NCBI RefSeq assembly: GCF_008084145.1
Contig: NZ_VSDO01000006.1
Span: 219,190 to 283,189, forward strand
DNA: 64,000 nt
Reading direction: 5' to 3'
Source of the DNA: Paenibacillus faecis
GTDB taxonomy: Bacteria; Bacillota; Bacilli; Paenibacillales; Paenibacillaceae
The notes under the pieces are model-generated. The model had not been told where the DNA came from. It searched no databases and saw nothing but the letters and a program-made list of their open reading frames with translations. Shown here piece by piece: positions 56,789 through 64,000 of this stretch (position 1 is the first letter of the stretch; every line of letters starts with the position of its first letter). The position numbers and the translations under genes were made by a program.

Positions 56789-56817
56789 ATTTTAACAGCT
56801 AAAATCCATACAATCAA
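56789..56817 (-). promoter_or_regulatory. Predicted azlCD promoter
   Basis: Minus strand TTGATT (56817-56812), 17-base spacer, TAAAAT (56794-56789); start near 56782, 32 bp before azlC. Confidence 0.6.
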
Positions 56818-56836
56818 TGTTATAATTGTATGGATT
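56803..56836. promoter_or_regulatory. 12-bp perfect inverted repeat, probable MocR operator
   Basis: AATCCATACAAT (56803-56814) and ATTGTATGGATT (56825-56836) are exact inverse copies separated by 10 bp. The left arm overlaps the azlC -35; a TATAAT at 56821-56826 in the centre and right arm could serve the MocR gene. A single protein bound here could control both genes. Confidence 0.75.
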
Positions 56837-56862
56837 ACAATTTTAAGAGGTGTCTCTATCCT

Positions 56863-58254
56863 ATGCCGATCAATTCATTTACCGATTATCCTATGTCTTG
56901 GAAACCGGAGCGAACAGCGCTTTCACGCCCGCTTTACCTGTCGCTTGCCTCTTTACTGGAACACGATATTACGAACGGCTTGCTGGCCCCAGGCACAAGA
57001 CTCCCGCCCCAAAGGGAACTGGCGGATTTTTTGGACGTCAACTTTACGACGATTACGCGCGCGTACAAACTATGCGAATTGAAAGGTTTAATTTATGCCG
57101 TTACCGGAAGCGGTACGTTTGTCTCCCCCAATGCCGCACGCTCCATCACCATTTCCAAAGAGATGTCACATGAGTGCATCGAATTGGGTTTTGTCGAATC
57201 GTTTGAACTAACCAACAGCTTTGTTGCCGAAGCCGCCAAAAAAGTGATGGAGAAAGGTTATTTGGAGCAGCTTTTCAATTATAATCACCCTACGGGAATG
57301 CCGCACCAAAAAGCGGCCGCGCTGAATTGGATGAAGAGCTTTGGTATGGAGGCGGACATCGAACAGGTGTGCATTGTATCCGGAGCGCAGAACGCTTTGG
57401 CCGTCACGTTGTTGGGTCTGTTTGAACCCGGACAAAGAGTCGCGGTAGACATGTACACCTATGCGAACTTTATCGAAATTTCGAAATCGCTGCGTGTCAA
57501 GCTGGTTCCGATTCCCGGAGATGAGCACGGCATGCTGCCTCACGCCCTGGAATATCAGTGTCAACAATCGGATATCCACGGCGTGTTTGTCATGCCTTCC
57601 TGTAGTAACCCGACAGCGGTTGTGATGCCGGAATACCGGAAGAAGGAATTGGCCGCTTTGATTCGGAAACATCATTTGATCGTGATCGAGGATGATCCCC
57701 ACGCCTTTTTGTCGGTTCAAACTCCCGACCTCTATAGTCCGCCGATCTATCGGCATGTCCCGGAACAAACGATTTATATTTGCAGCACCTCCAAGTCCAT
57801 TTGTTCGGGGCTGAGAGTGGCTTATCTTGTTTTCGGCGATGTTTTTCAAAAGAGGATACACGAGGCGATTTTTAGTATGAATGTTAAAACCTCATCCCTG
57901 GATGCCGAAATCGTGACCGAGCTGATTTTATCCGGAAAGGCCAGCGCCATGGCGGATAAGAAAAAACAGTTGGCTCTATCCGCCAACCGTTTATTCGACG
58001 AGCTGTTCCCCCACTCTCCGCGCACGGGCCACCCGCTAAGTTATTATAGATGGCTGCCCATATCCGACCCTGCAGACGGAAACCGCCTGGAGAGTTTCTT
58101 TTTGAGTAAGGGGATTCGTGTTTATCATTCGGACCGATTTTGGACCGGAGGCAAAACGCAGGGCAGCTATTTAAGAGTCGCGCTTTCTTCGACAACTTCT
58201 CTGGATGAACTTCGGAAAGGTCTGGAAATTTTAAAGGAACATCTCGAAACCTAA
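56863..58254 (+). CDS. MocR/GabR-type regulator (GntR-HTH fused to aminotransferase)
   Basis: 463 residues from ATG 56863, with AAGAGGTG upstream; the frame is open to an ATG at 56830, which lies inside the operator and cannot be the start if transcription begins as predicted. N-terminal GntR wHTH: LLAPGTRLPPQRELADFLDV, TITRAYKLCELKGLIYAVTG. C-terminal PLP domain: FVMPSCSNPTAVVMPEYRKK, VIEDDPHAF, and SKSICSGLRVAYL with the PLP Lys. Divergent from azlCD, so an amino-acid-responsive regulator of export is likely. Confidence 0.88.
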   Translation: MPINSFTDYPMSWKPERTALSRPLYLSLASLLEHDITNGLLAPGTRLPPQRELADFLDVNFTTITRAYKLCELKGLIYAVTGSGTFVSPNAARSITISKEMSHECIELGFVESFELTNSFVAEAAKKVMEKGYLEQLFNYNHPTGMPHQKAAALNWMKSFGMEADIEQVCIVSGAQNALAVTLLGLFEPGQRVAVDMYTYANFIEISKSLRVKLVPIPGDEHGMLPHALEYQCQQSDIHGVFVMPSCSNPTAVVMPEYRKKELAALIRKHHLIVIEDDPHAFLSVQTPDLYSPPIYRHVPEQTIYICSTSKSICSGLRVAYLVFGDVFQKRIHEAIFSMNVKTSSLDAEIVTELILSGKASAMADKKKQLALSANRLFDELFPHSPRTGHPLSYYRWLPISDPADGNRLESFFLSKGIRVYHSDRFWTGGKTQGSYLRVALSSTTSLDELRKGLEILKEHLET

Positions 58255-59079
58255 CCGAAAGCGGCATTCTTCCCGCCTTACACATTTAAAAAATGGTCGG
58301 CACCATCCTCCATCCATGCGGATGGGGGATCCTTTAAAAGCGGAGCTGTAGGGGCTGCAGAGGAACACAGCCAATCTCCCGATTTCCATCGGTTTGATAA
58401 ATCGCTGAAGCTCGGACTGAGGCAGGTTCGCCGCCATAAAACGTTTTTCTTTTTCGGAAAAAGACAGTTCTTCCTCTGGATACGCCCCCTCGATGATTTG
58501 AAGCACTTTCTCGGAGAGGGTGGGTCCCGGCATCAACGTATTGACGGTGACTTCGGTACCTTTTGTCAGCTTCGACAAGCTTTTTGCCAAGGATAGCAGC
58601 ATCGATTTGGTTACCCCGTACTGCGGCATCAGACCGGAAGGCATCACAGCCTCTTCGCTGGCAATAAAGATAATCCGGCCCTCGTTCTTTTTCAACATGG
58701 CAGGCAGATAAAATCGAGATAATCCGTCAGCGGTTAAAAAATTGGTACGGAAATAATTGTTCCATACTTCATCGTCGATATCCCCATACTGCATAATTTT
58801 ATAAATCCCGATATTGTTCACCAGAATATCCACGTGGGGGTATTTTTGAAACAAAGCTTCCCTCTGCCCTCTATCTGTTAAATCGGCTGCTGCATTTTGC
58901 GGTGAGGTAGCCGGATAGGCTGACTTGATTTCACGGACCGTCCGCTCCACCTCTTCATGATCTCGGCCGTTTATTAGTAAATGAACCCCTTCTTTAGCAA
59001 GTTCAATGGCAATGGCTTTGCCGATCCCCTTCGTTGATCCCGTAACCAAAGCTGTTTTCCCGTATAATCCCATGTCCAT
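58231..59079 (-). CDS. SDR family oxidoreductase with frameshifted C-terminus
   Basis: About 282 residues as read. Cofactor motif TGSTKGIGKAIAIELA, NNIG as VNNIGIYKIMQ, catalytic YGVTKSMLLSLAKS. The usual C-terminus SPIRMDGGMVPTIF is altered: the sequence reads IRMDGGWCRPFF and then runs on into 58231, overlapping the MocR gene by 24 bp. Restoring one A at GGAGGA(A)TGG near 58308-58312 gives GGMVPTIF and a stop at 58286-58288. Start ATG 59079 behind AAGGAG; the TTG two codons earlier is too close. Confidence 0.85.
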   Translation of the reverse strand: MDMGLYGKTALVTGSTKGIGKAIAIELAKEGVHLLINGRDHEEVERTVREIKSAYPATSPQNAAADLTDRGQREALFQKYPHVDILVNNIGIYKIMQYGDIDDEVWNNYFRTNFLTADGLSRFYLPAMLKKNEGRIIFIASEEAVMPSGLMPQYGVTKSMLLSLAKSLSKLTKGTEVTVNTLMPGPTLSEKVLQIIEGAYPEEELSFSEKEKRFMAANLPQSELQRFIKPMEIGRLAVFLCSPYSSAFKGSPIRMDGGWCRPFFKCVRREECRFRLGFEMFL

Positions 59080-59194
59080 CTTCAACTTCTCCTTGTCTTT
59101 TACTTATCCGGAACGTGATTATCATACCTTGTCGGGAGAGGTCGGTAACTAGTTTGTTACGCCAAAGTCCTTGCATCCTGCGCCAAATGAAAAT

Positions 59195-60205
59195 TCAATA
59201 CATCCCCCATTGTCGGTTACGCCAGTTCAAAGGCGTCTCCCCTTCCCAGAGGCGGAAGGCCCGATAGAACGAGTTCTGGTCTTCATATCCTACCAAAAGA
59301 GCCACCTCTTTGATCTCGAGTTCCGGATCCGCCAAATAATCGCGCGCCTGCTCATGCCTGGCTTGTACGAGCAATTGCTTGAAATTTGTATTCTCTTCCG
59401 CTAGCCGGCGCTGCAACGTACGTTCGCTCATGTTCAGTTCCTTCGCGATTACACGAATGTCGGGGCGTCCCCCTGTGAGGGAACGTTTCATCATCCGTAT
59501 GACCGTTTCGGTGAAGGAACGGCTGCGCCGGTGTTCAGCCAGGGTGCGGTCCAAGGCGGGGGTGAGGAGTTCCAGCAATTCTTCATTGTAGGTGACAAAG
59601 GGAAGATCCAGATCTTTGCGCTGCAGCGTCATTCGATTGACGCCTGCGCCCACCCGGATAGGGCAGCCAAAATAAGCTTCCAAAGCCCGGATATCGCCCA
59701 TATCGTCCGAAAATTCGACGAGCTTCGCCGTCAAAGGGTGCCCTGTACCCCGGCGTCCAAGCTCGAGAAGAAAGGCCAGCGTGATCCCAATCAGGATCTG
59801 CGGACCGGGTTGCCCGGGTTCTAGCCAGTCCAATTCGATCATACAATGCTCGCCGTCCTCGATGATATGCAGGCATTCGGGAGGACAAAGCGGTTTGTAC
59901 CGCGTCATTCGGTTCAGGGCCTCACGATAATCGCGGGCGTGGTATGTCGCCAAAACGCTTGGCGGGTATTTTGCCGCTTCAAAGGCTGTGGCCAACTGGA
60001 TGATCCCCACCGCCGGGCCGTTCTTAAGCTCGGAATAGGCCTGCCATATCGCGAAATATTGAGCTCTAGTGACGGCGGACTCGGTAATTACCGTAACCGG
60101 CAGTCCCGCTGTTCGAGCTACATCTTGGGCGGCAATCCCCAACCTGTGCATTCCGGCCCAAAATCCCGGCGGAAATTTAATGCGATCTAAGTTCTGTGAC
60201 TTCAT
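59195..60205 (-). CDS. AraC family regulator with arabinose-binding-type (PF12625) domain
   Basis: 336 residues. N-terminal half PPGFWAGMHRLGIAAQDVAR through the GVGIIQLATAFE block matches the OruR/ArgR/PF12625 regulators usually found in Proteobacteria. C-terminal HTH: IRVIAKELNMSERTLQRRLA and VALLVGYEDQNSFYRAFRLW. GGAGGAGAA precedes the ATG. Located between the SDR gene (115 bp downstream) and the two-component genes, with no clear operon partner; target unknown, possibly the SDR. Confidence 0.87.
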   Translation of the reverse strand: MKSQNLDRIKFPPGFWAGMHRLGIAAQDVARTAGLPVTVITESAVTRAQYFAIWQAYSELKNGPAVGIIQLATAFEAAKYPPSVLATYHARDYREALNRMTRYKPLCPPECLHIIEDGEHCMIELDWLEPGQPGPQILIGITLAFLLELGRRGTGHPLTAKLVEFSDDMGDIRALEAYFGCPIRVGAGVNRMTLQRKDLDLPFVTYNEELLELLTPALDRTLAEHRRSRSFTETVIRMMKRSLTGGRPDIRVIAKELNMSERTLQRRLAEENTNFKQLLVQARHEQARDYLADPELEIKEVALLVGYEDQNSFYRAFRLWEGETPLNWRNRQWGMY

Positions 60206-60226
60206 ATAATGTTCTCCTCCAGCGGC

Positions 60227-61582
60227 TTAGGTGTAATTCTCCGGATCATGAGCCACGGCGGACTTTAACCTGATCCAACCTGTGACTATCGCTCCCCCCT
60301 CCGAATGATTGCCGACGGCAAGTTGACCTCCATGCCGCCTAATGATCCTTTGGGAGATGGTTAAGCCTAGACCGCTGCCTCCGGTCGAACGGCTTCTGGA
60401 GGCTTCTCCGCGATAAAGCGGTTCGAAGACGCGCTCCATTTCCTCCGCATTGAAGCCTGCTCCCGTATCGCGGACCGAAAACCTTGCTTGATCGCCCTCT
60501 TTAGTATATTGGACGTTAACTTCACCGCCCGAAGGCGTATATCTGACCGCATTCTCCAAAATATTGTTCATGGCCCGCTCCAACAGGTGGGCATCCCCTG
60601 AAATCATGCACTCGTCCGTGCCGTGCATCGTTATGGAGATCCGCTTTTCACGGGCCAGAGGAGCCAAACTCTCCATCGATTTTCGGAGAACCGCTCCTAA
60701 ATCGATCGTCTCCTCTTGAAGATCCGTCCCCAAATACTCCATCTTCGTATATGTAAACAGATCCTCTACCAGCCGGTCCAATTGTGCCGATTTTTCTTGG
60801 CAAACCGCCAAATATCGGCTTATTTTCTCCGGCGATTGGGCAATGCCCCGCTCCAAACCGTCCAAATACCCCCGCAGGGCGAAGAGCGGAGTTCGCAAAT
60901 CATGCGCAACGGCGGCAATGACGAATCGGCGTTCTTCTTCCAGCTCCAACTGCTTTCGATGGGAGCTTTGAAGCCCCTGTACCATCACTTCAAAGCCGTC
61001 GCGGACCTCGGCAATTTCCGCGATCCCGGACCCGGGCAGCTGCACATTCCAGTCCCCCGAAGCGATTTGCCTGGCTGCTGTACTCATTTTCTCGAGCGGC
61101 TTAAGCAGAAATCTGCGCATGGCAAGCCCGATCATCAACAAAGCCAAGCCAAAACCGAAAATAGCCGACATCAATTGGACCGTATAGGTTTTGGGCAGAT
61201 AAATCACCACTCTCCCAACCAACCGGCCATCCTCCATAATAGAATACCGAACTGTTGACGACAAGGAGCCCCTGAGCTGCGGATTGGACCGGTAAACATC
61301 AACCCCGGAGGAGGACTGGATAGCCGCGTCGATCTTCGCTTTTTGAAGCTCCCCCAGCAATTGGTTTTGCCAAAGGGGATCCGTCCAGCGTTCCGCACCC
61401 GATTCAATCATGCGGAGCGCCGTATCCCATCGGGTTTGCCCGGTTTCATTCCGCAATTGGCTTTTGGTGAAGCTGACGGTTCCTGTCTCCACATAGTGAG
61501 CCGTGACAAAGAAGATCCACGGCAGGAACAAGATAAGAAGAAAGCAAAGCAATGTAAACGTACGGATCCGAAGTGTCCTCAT
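60227..61582 (-). CDS. HAMP-domain sensor histidine kinase
   Basis: 451 residues. Transmembrane helix FTLLCFLLILFLPWIFFVTAHY, an extracytoplasmic sensor of about 100 residues, second helix SAIFGFGLALLMIGLAM, then HAMP. H-box AAVAHDLRTPLFALRG, N-box NNILENAVRYTP, G1 DTGAGF, G2 GGSGLGL. Partner of the response regulator whose stop lies one base before this start; two-gene operon. Confidence 0.92.
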   Translation of the reverse strand: MRTLRIRTFTLLCFLLILFLPWIFFVTAHYVETGTVSFTKSQLRNETGQTRWDTALRMIESGAERWTDPLWQNQLLGELQKAKIDAAIQSSSGVDVYRSNPQLRGSLSSTVRYSIMEDGRLVGRVVIYLPKTYTVQLMSAIFGFGLALLMIGLAMRRFLLKPLEKMSTAARQIASGDWNVQLPGSGIAEIAEVRDGFEVMVQGLQSSHRKQLELEEERRFVIAAVAHDLRTPLFALRGYLDGLERGIAQSPEKISRYLAVCQEKSAQLDRLVEDLFTYTKMEYLGTDLQEETIDLGAVLRKSMESLAPLAREKRISITMHGTDECMISGDAHLLERAMNNILENAVRYTPSGGEVNVQYTKEGDQARFSVRDTGAGFNAEEMERVFEPLYRGEASRSRSTGGSGLGLTISQRIIRRHGGQLAVGNHSEGGAIVTGWIRLKSAVAHDPENYT

Positions 61583-61583
61583 C

Positions 61584-62273
61584 TCAACCTACCTCGAAGC
61601 GATATCCGACGCCCCATACATTGACCAGAACCCGAGGTTGGTCCGGATCGCTTTCGATTTTCTCGCGGAGCCGGCTGAGATGGACCCGGACGGTATGTTT
61701 ATCGCCTACCCCGTCCCAAAATTTTTCAAGTAATTGTTCGTAGGAAAAAACCTGCCTCGGATGCTCGGCAAACAAACGCAATAGATCGTATTCCCGCCGG
61801 GTGAGCTCCACGTTCTTCCCTTCCACGACGACTTTTCGAGCGGATAAATGGATTTGGAAACGGCCATAATCCAAAATTTTTTCCTCGATCGGCTTTGGAC
61901 CGGATGCGGAGCGACGAAGTACCGCTTTGATACGCGCCACAATCTCCCCGGGAGAAGCGGTTTTGACAATGTAGTCATCGCCGCCGAGCGTCAGCCCCCG
62001 AATTTTGTCCACATCATCGCTGCGGGCACTCAAGAACAAAATCGGGACGTCGCTCACCGCCCGGATTCGGCGGCACAGTTCAAAACCGTCTTGTCCAGGC
62101 ATCATAATATCAAGAACGATGCAATGGATGACGCTCTGCTCAAATAAAGCCCATGCTTCAGCGGTGTTATACGCGGTGACAACCCGGAAATGCTCGTACT
62201 CCAAAAAATCTCTCAATAAATCAACGATACTTGGATCATCGTCAACGACAAGTACTGTCTTTAATTCATCCAT
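61584..62273 (-). CDS. OmpR/PhoB-family response regulator
   Basis: 229 residues. Receiver with acidic pocket VDDDPS, phospho-Asp in VLDIMMPGQDG (about residue 55), and Lys in DDYIVKTASPGE. The usual KPF after the conserved Lys reads KTA, unusual but the Lys is kept. C-terminal winged helix ELTRREYDLLRLFAEHPRQ and RVHLSRLREKIE. Probably controls the divergent DJ-1/DUF2306 operon through the phased repeats at 62334. Confidence 0.9.
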   Translation of the reverse strand: MDELKTVLVVDDDPSIVDLLRDFLEYEHFRVVTAYNTAEAWALFEQSVIHCIVLDIMMPGQDGFELCRRIRAVSDVPILFLSARSDDVDKIRGLTLGGDDYIVKTASPGEIVARIKAVLRRSASGPKPIEEKILDYGRFQIHLSARKVVVEGKNVELTRREYDLLRLFAEHPRQVFSYEQLLEKFWDGVGDKHTVRVHLSRLREKIESDPDQPRVLVNVWGVGYRFEVG

Positions 62274-62333
62274 AACAATCCCACCTTCATGCCAAGTTTA
62301 TCATTTTTTCGGCCGGAACAGATGTCCTGGTAT

Positions 62334-62365
62334 GTTTTGTGATGCTTTGTTTATAGTTTTGTGAT
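62334..62365. promoter_or_regulatory. Three 11-bp-phased direct repeats, probable response-regulator site
   Basis: GTTTTGTGAT (62334-62343), CTTTGTTTAT (from 62345) and GTTTTGTGAT (62356-62365): identical outer units 22 bp apart with a degenerate middle unit. OmpR-family regulators bind tandem sites spaced one helical turn. It lies between the divergent regulator and DJ-1 genes. Confidence 0.65.
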
Positions 62366-62460
62366 TTTTTTACCACTTCGTTTGAGATATTTCCTTGTTA
62401 CGATGTTCTTGGAATGAGGACCCATTGATCAAGTAAGAAGGAAAAAAAGGGGATTGATGT

Positions 62461-63504
62461 ATGCTAAACGTACAAATCGTTTTGTTTGATGGCTTCGACC
62501 TGCTGGACGCTATTGCGCCCTATGAGGTTTTCTGCGCGGCCTCTATGTATGCCGAAAACAAGCTGGCCGTCGAACTCGTGACGGCGGAAGGAGCGCGGTC
62601 AGTACCAAGCGGCACAAACGGCTTGGTAATCCAAGCGAGCGGAAGGTTAAACCCGGACAGAGCGGGAATCCTGCTCGTTCCCGGTGCGTCGGGAGACGTC
62701 AAAGACGCCGAGGGGCCTGCTTCCATCCCTGCGATTCTTAGCCGGGCCATGAAAACAGAAATAACGGGTTTGATCGGGAAGGCTCTTGAGCGGGGAGAAA
62801 TTACCGTAGCCACGGTATGCGGAGGCTCTTTGCTGCTTGCCATGGGAGGTTTGCTGGACGGCAGGCCGGCGGTCACGAACCAAATGGGCATGGAATTCCT
62901 CGGCGCGACCGGAGCCGTCCCCATTCACGCCCGTATCGTGGACGACGGCAATCTGGTTTCCGGCGGCGGCGTCACTTCCGGGCTCGATGTAGCGCTGTAT
63001 CTGGTGGAGCGTGAGCTCGGGCCCCGCATCGCACATGCGGTGGAACAGCTCTTCGAATTTGAACGGCGGGGCACGGTCTGGAAAGACAAGGGCTTAGCGC
63101 CTGAGGGTCGGACATTAGGTGATGACGACGAACCCTCCCACTCTCCAGCGGCCCGAATTCCTTTCGAAAACCCTGTTGCTGCCGCTTCCATGTTTGAAGG
63201 GATTTGGGACGCGACCCTCGCCACACCCGTCGGGAAGCTGCAAGTCAGACTAATGATATCCACGAGCGATGGAATGGTCTTCGGCAAGGCTACTCAAGGA
63301 GATGAGACGCTGGATTTTTTAAACCCCGTTTTAAAAGAGGGGACGCTTACTTGGTCGCTCCGAATTACGAAACCGATGCGTTTAAACCTCAAATTTGAAG
63401 TCGTCGCCGATGGAAATCAGATGACCGGAACGGCTAAAGCCGGTATGCTTCCGGCCTCAAAATTAACCGGCAAGCGGCTTTCCCCGTCAGGAGGGATCTC
63501 ATGA
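62461..63504 (+). CDS. DJ-1/PfpI family protein with extra C-terminal domain
   Basis: 347 residues. DJ-1/PfpI/GATase1-like domain at about 1-195: VQIVLFDGFDLLDAIAPYEV and the nucleophile elbow EITVATVCGGSLLLAMGGLL with Cys, as in isonitrile-hydratase and ThiJ proteins. Residues about 240-347 form an additional beta-rich domain (MFEGIWDATLATPVGKLQVR, ...KFEVVADGNQMTGTAKAG) whose fold resembles lipid- or ligand-binding barrels; this fusion is unusual. The stop overlaps the next gene (ATGA). AAGGGG precedes the ATG. Confidence 0.85.
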   Translation: MLNVQIVLFDGFDLLDAIAPYEVFCAASMYAENKLAVELVTAEGARSVPSGTNGLVIQASGRLNPDRAGILLVPGASGDVKDAEGPASIPAILSRAMKTEITGLIGKALERGEITVATVCGGSLLLAMGGLLDGRPAVTNQMGMEFLGATGAVPIHARIVDDGNLVSGGGVTSGLDVALYLVERELGPRIAHAVEQLFEFERRGTVWKDKGLAPEGRTLGDDDEPSHSPAARIPFENPVAAASMFEGIWDATLATPVGKLQVRLMISTSDGMVFGKATQGDETLDFLNPVLKEGTLTWSLRITKPMRLNLKFEVVADGNQMTGTAKAGMLPASKLTGKRLSPSGGIS

Positions 63505-64000
63505 TCAAACGCAATCCCTTTTATGCGCTTTTGGTTGCGGTCACTTTTCTTTTTATCATTCATACTTTGGTAAAAAATTACCTGGTAGATCCCGGCGCGA
63601 CCGATTTCTTAAGCCATAAAACGGGACTTTCGCGCGAGCTCCATCTTCCGGTCTGGTTGAACGTAATGTACGTCCACGTGGCCTTTGCCTGTATCGCCAT
63701 GGCGGCGGGGCTGCTTAATTTCTCCAATCGTATTCTGAAAAACAAACGCATGTTTCATCGCGTAAACGGCTACGTTTACATGGTGTCCGTACTGATTGTC
63801 GTACTGACGTCCGGATATATGGCGCCCTACGCGACGGGAGGAAAAATCAGCGGCATAGGCTTCAACGCGCTAAATTTACTCTGGCTGTTCATCACCATCA
63901 TGGCCTTCGTACAAATTAAAAAGAAAAACGTGTCCAGGCATCGAAACTGGATGATCCGCAGCTATGCCTTTTGCTTTACGAACATGTTCATTCACCTGAT
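63501..64000 (+). CDS. DUF2306 family membrane protein (3' end outside window)
   Basis: At least 166 residues. Membrane helices: FYALLVAVTFLFIIHTLV, VHVAFACIAMAAGLLNFS, VNGYVYMVSVLIVVLTSGY, FNALNLLWLFITIMAFVQI. The block RHRNWMIRSYAFCFTNMFIHL, preceded by MFHRVNGYVYM, is characteristic of DUF2306, a possible heme-related membrane family. Its start overlaps the DJ-1 stop by 4 bases, so it is in that operon. Confidence 0.82.
   Translation, partial: MIKRNPFYALLVAVTFLFIIHTLVKNYLVDPGATDFLSHKTGLSRELHLPVWLNVMYVHVAFACIAMAAGLLNFSNRILKNKRMFHRVNGYVYMVSVLIVVLTSGYMAPYATGGKISGIGFNALNLLWLFITIMAFVQIKKKNVSRHRNWMIRSYAFCFTNMFIHL

Overview
The window looks like a chromosomal segment of a Gram-positive, endospore-forming member of the Paenibacillaceae (Paenibacillus, Cohnella or a close relative). 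Supporting evidence: a complete GerA-GerC-GerB spore germinant-receptor operon, two very large secreted proteins with C-terminal S-layer-homology (SLH) repeats, strong AGGAGG-type ribosome binding sites, sigma-A promoters, and protein families typical of that group (DUF4127, VanZ, DinB, AzlCD, Atu4866). No rRNA, tRNA or CRISPR array was seen. The species assignment is inference.

Layout. 0-8.5 kb: methyltransferase, EcsC-family protein, a frameshifted secreted GH26 mannanase, an MFS transporter, and an AraC regulator divergent from an Atu4866-domain protein plus an SDR enzyme. 8.5-15.3 kb: a rifampicin phosphotransferase whose leader is crossed by an opposing promoter/terminator pair (candidate antisense RNA), then an SLH/GLUG surface protein. 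15.3-24.8 kb: sodium-dependent transporter, germination operon, TerC, catalase, secreted protein. 24.8-26.3 kb is a decay zone: IS1595-family transposase relic, DinB gene, internally deleted 2-hydroxyacid dehydrogenase. 26.3-33.9 kb: VanZ protein, a 1760-residue SLH surface protein, and an odd Cys-rich/Rossmann protein. 34-38 kb: TetR-MFS efflux pair with two palindromic operators, and DUF4127.

37.9-47.1 kb is the most coherent metabolic system: LysR regulator, cystine-type ABC importer (one permease frameshifted), two flavin monooxygenases, an M20 amidohydrolase, a DinB-fold protein, and a divergent GNAT acetyltransferase. The content parallels the Bacillus ytmI/yxe sulfur operons that import S-substituted cysteines, N-acetylate them, oxidatively cleave the side chain and deacetylate. 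A LysR-type box sits at about -65 of the importer promoter.

47-53.7 kb: glutamate racemase, two convergent genes whose 3' ends seem fused by a deletion, L,D-transpeptidase, an active-site-degenerate SRAP protein, AraC regulator with membrane partner, and a MarR-GNAT fusion. 53.8-55.1 kb holds two head-to-tail IS200/IS605-type elements. One keeps tnpA; the other has no transposase and carries a multi-helix structured right end resembling the omega-RNA scaffolds of TnpB/IscB elements, plus copies of a dispersed palindromic repeat also found 42 kb away. 55-64 kb: AzlCD exporter with divergent MocR regulator and a long inverted-repeat operator, SDR with frameshifted end, AraC regulator, and a two-component system divergent from a DJ-1/PfpI-DUF2306 operon across an 11-bp-phased repeat array.

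At least three otherwise healthy genes (mannanase, ABC permease, SDR) carry short indels. The reader should consider sequencing error as well as real decay.
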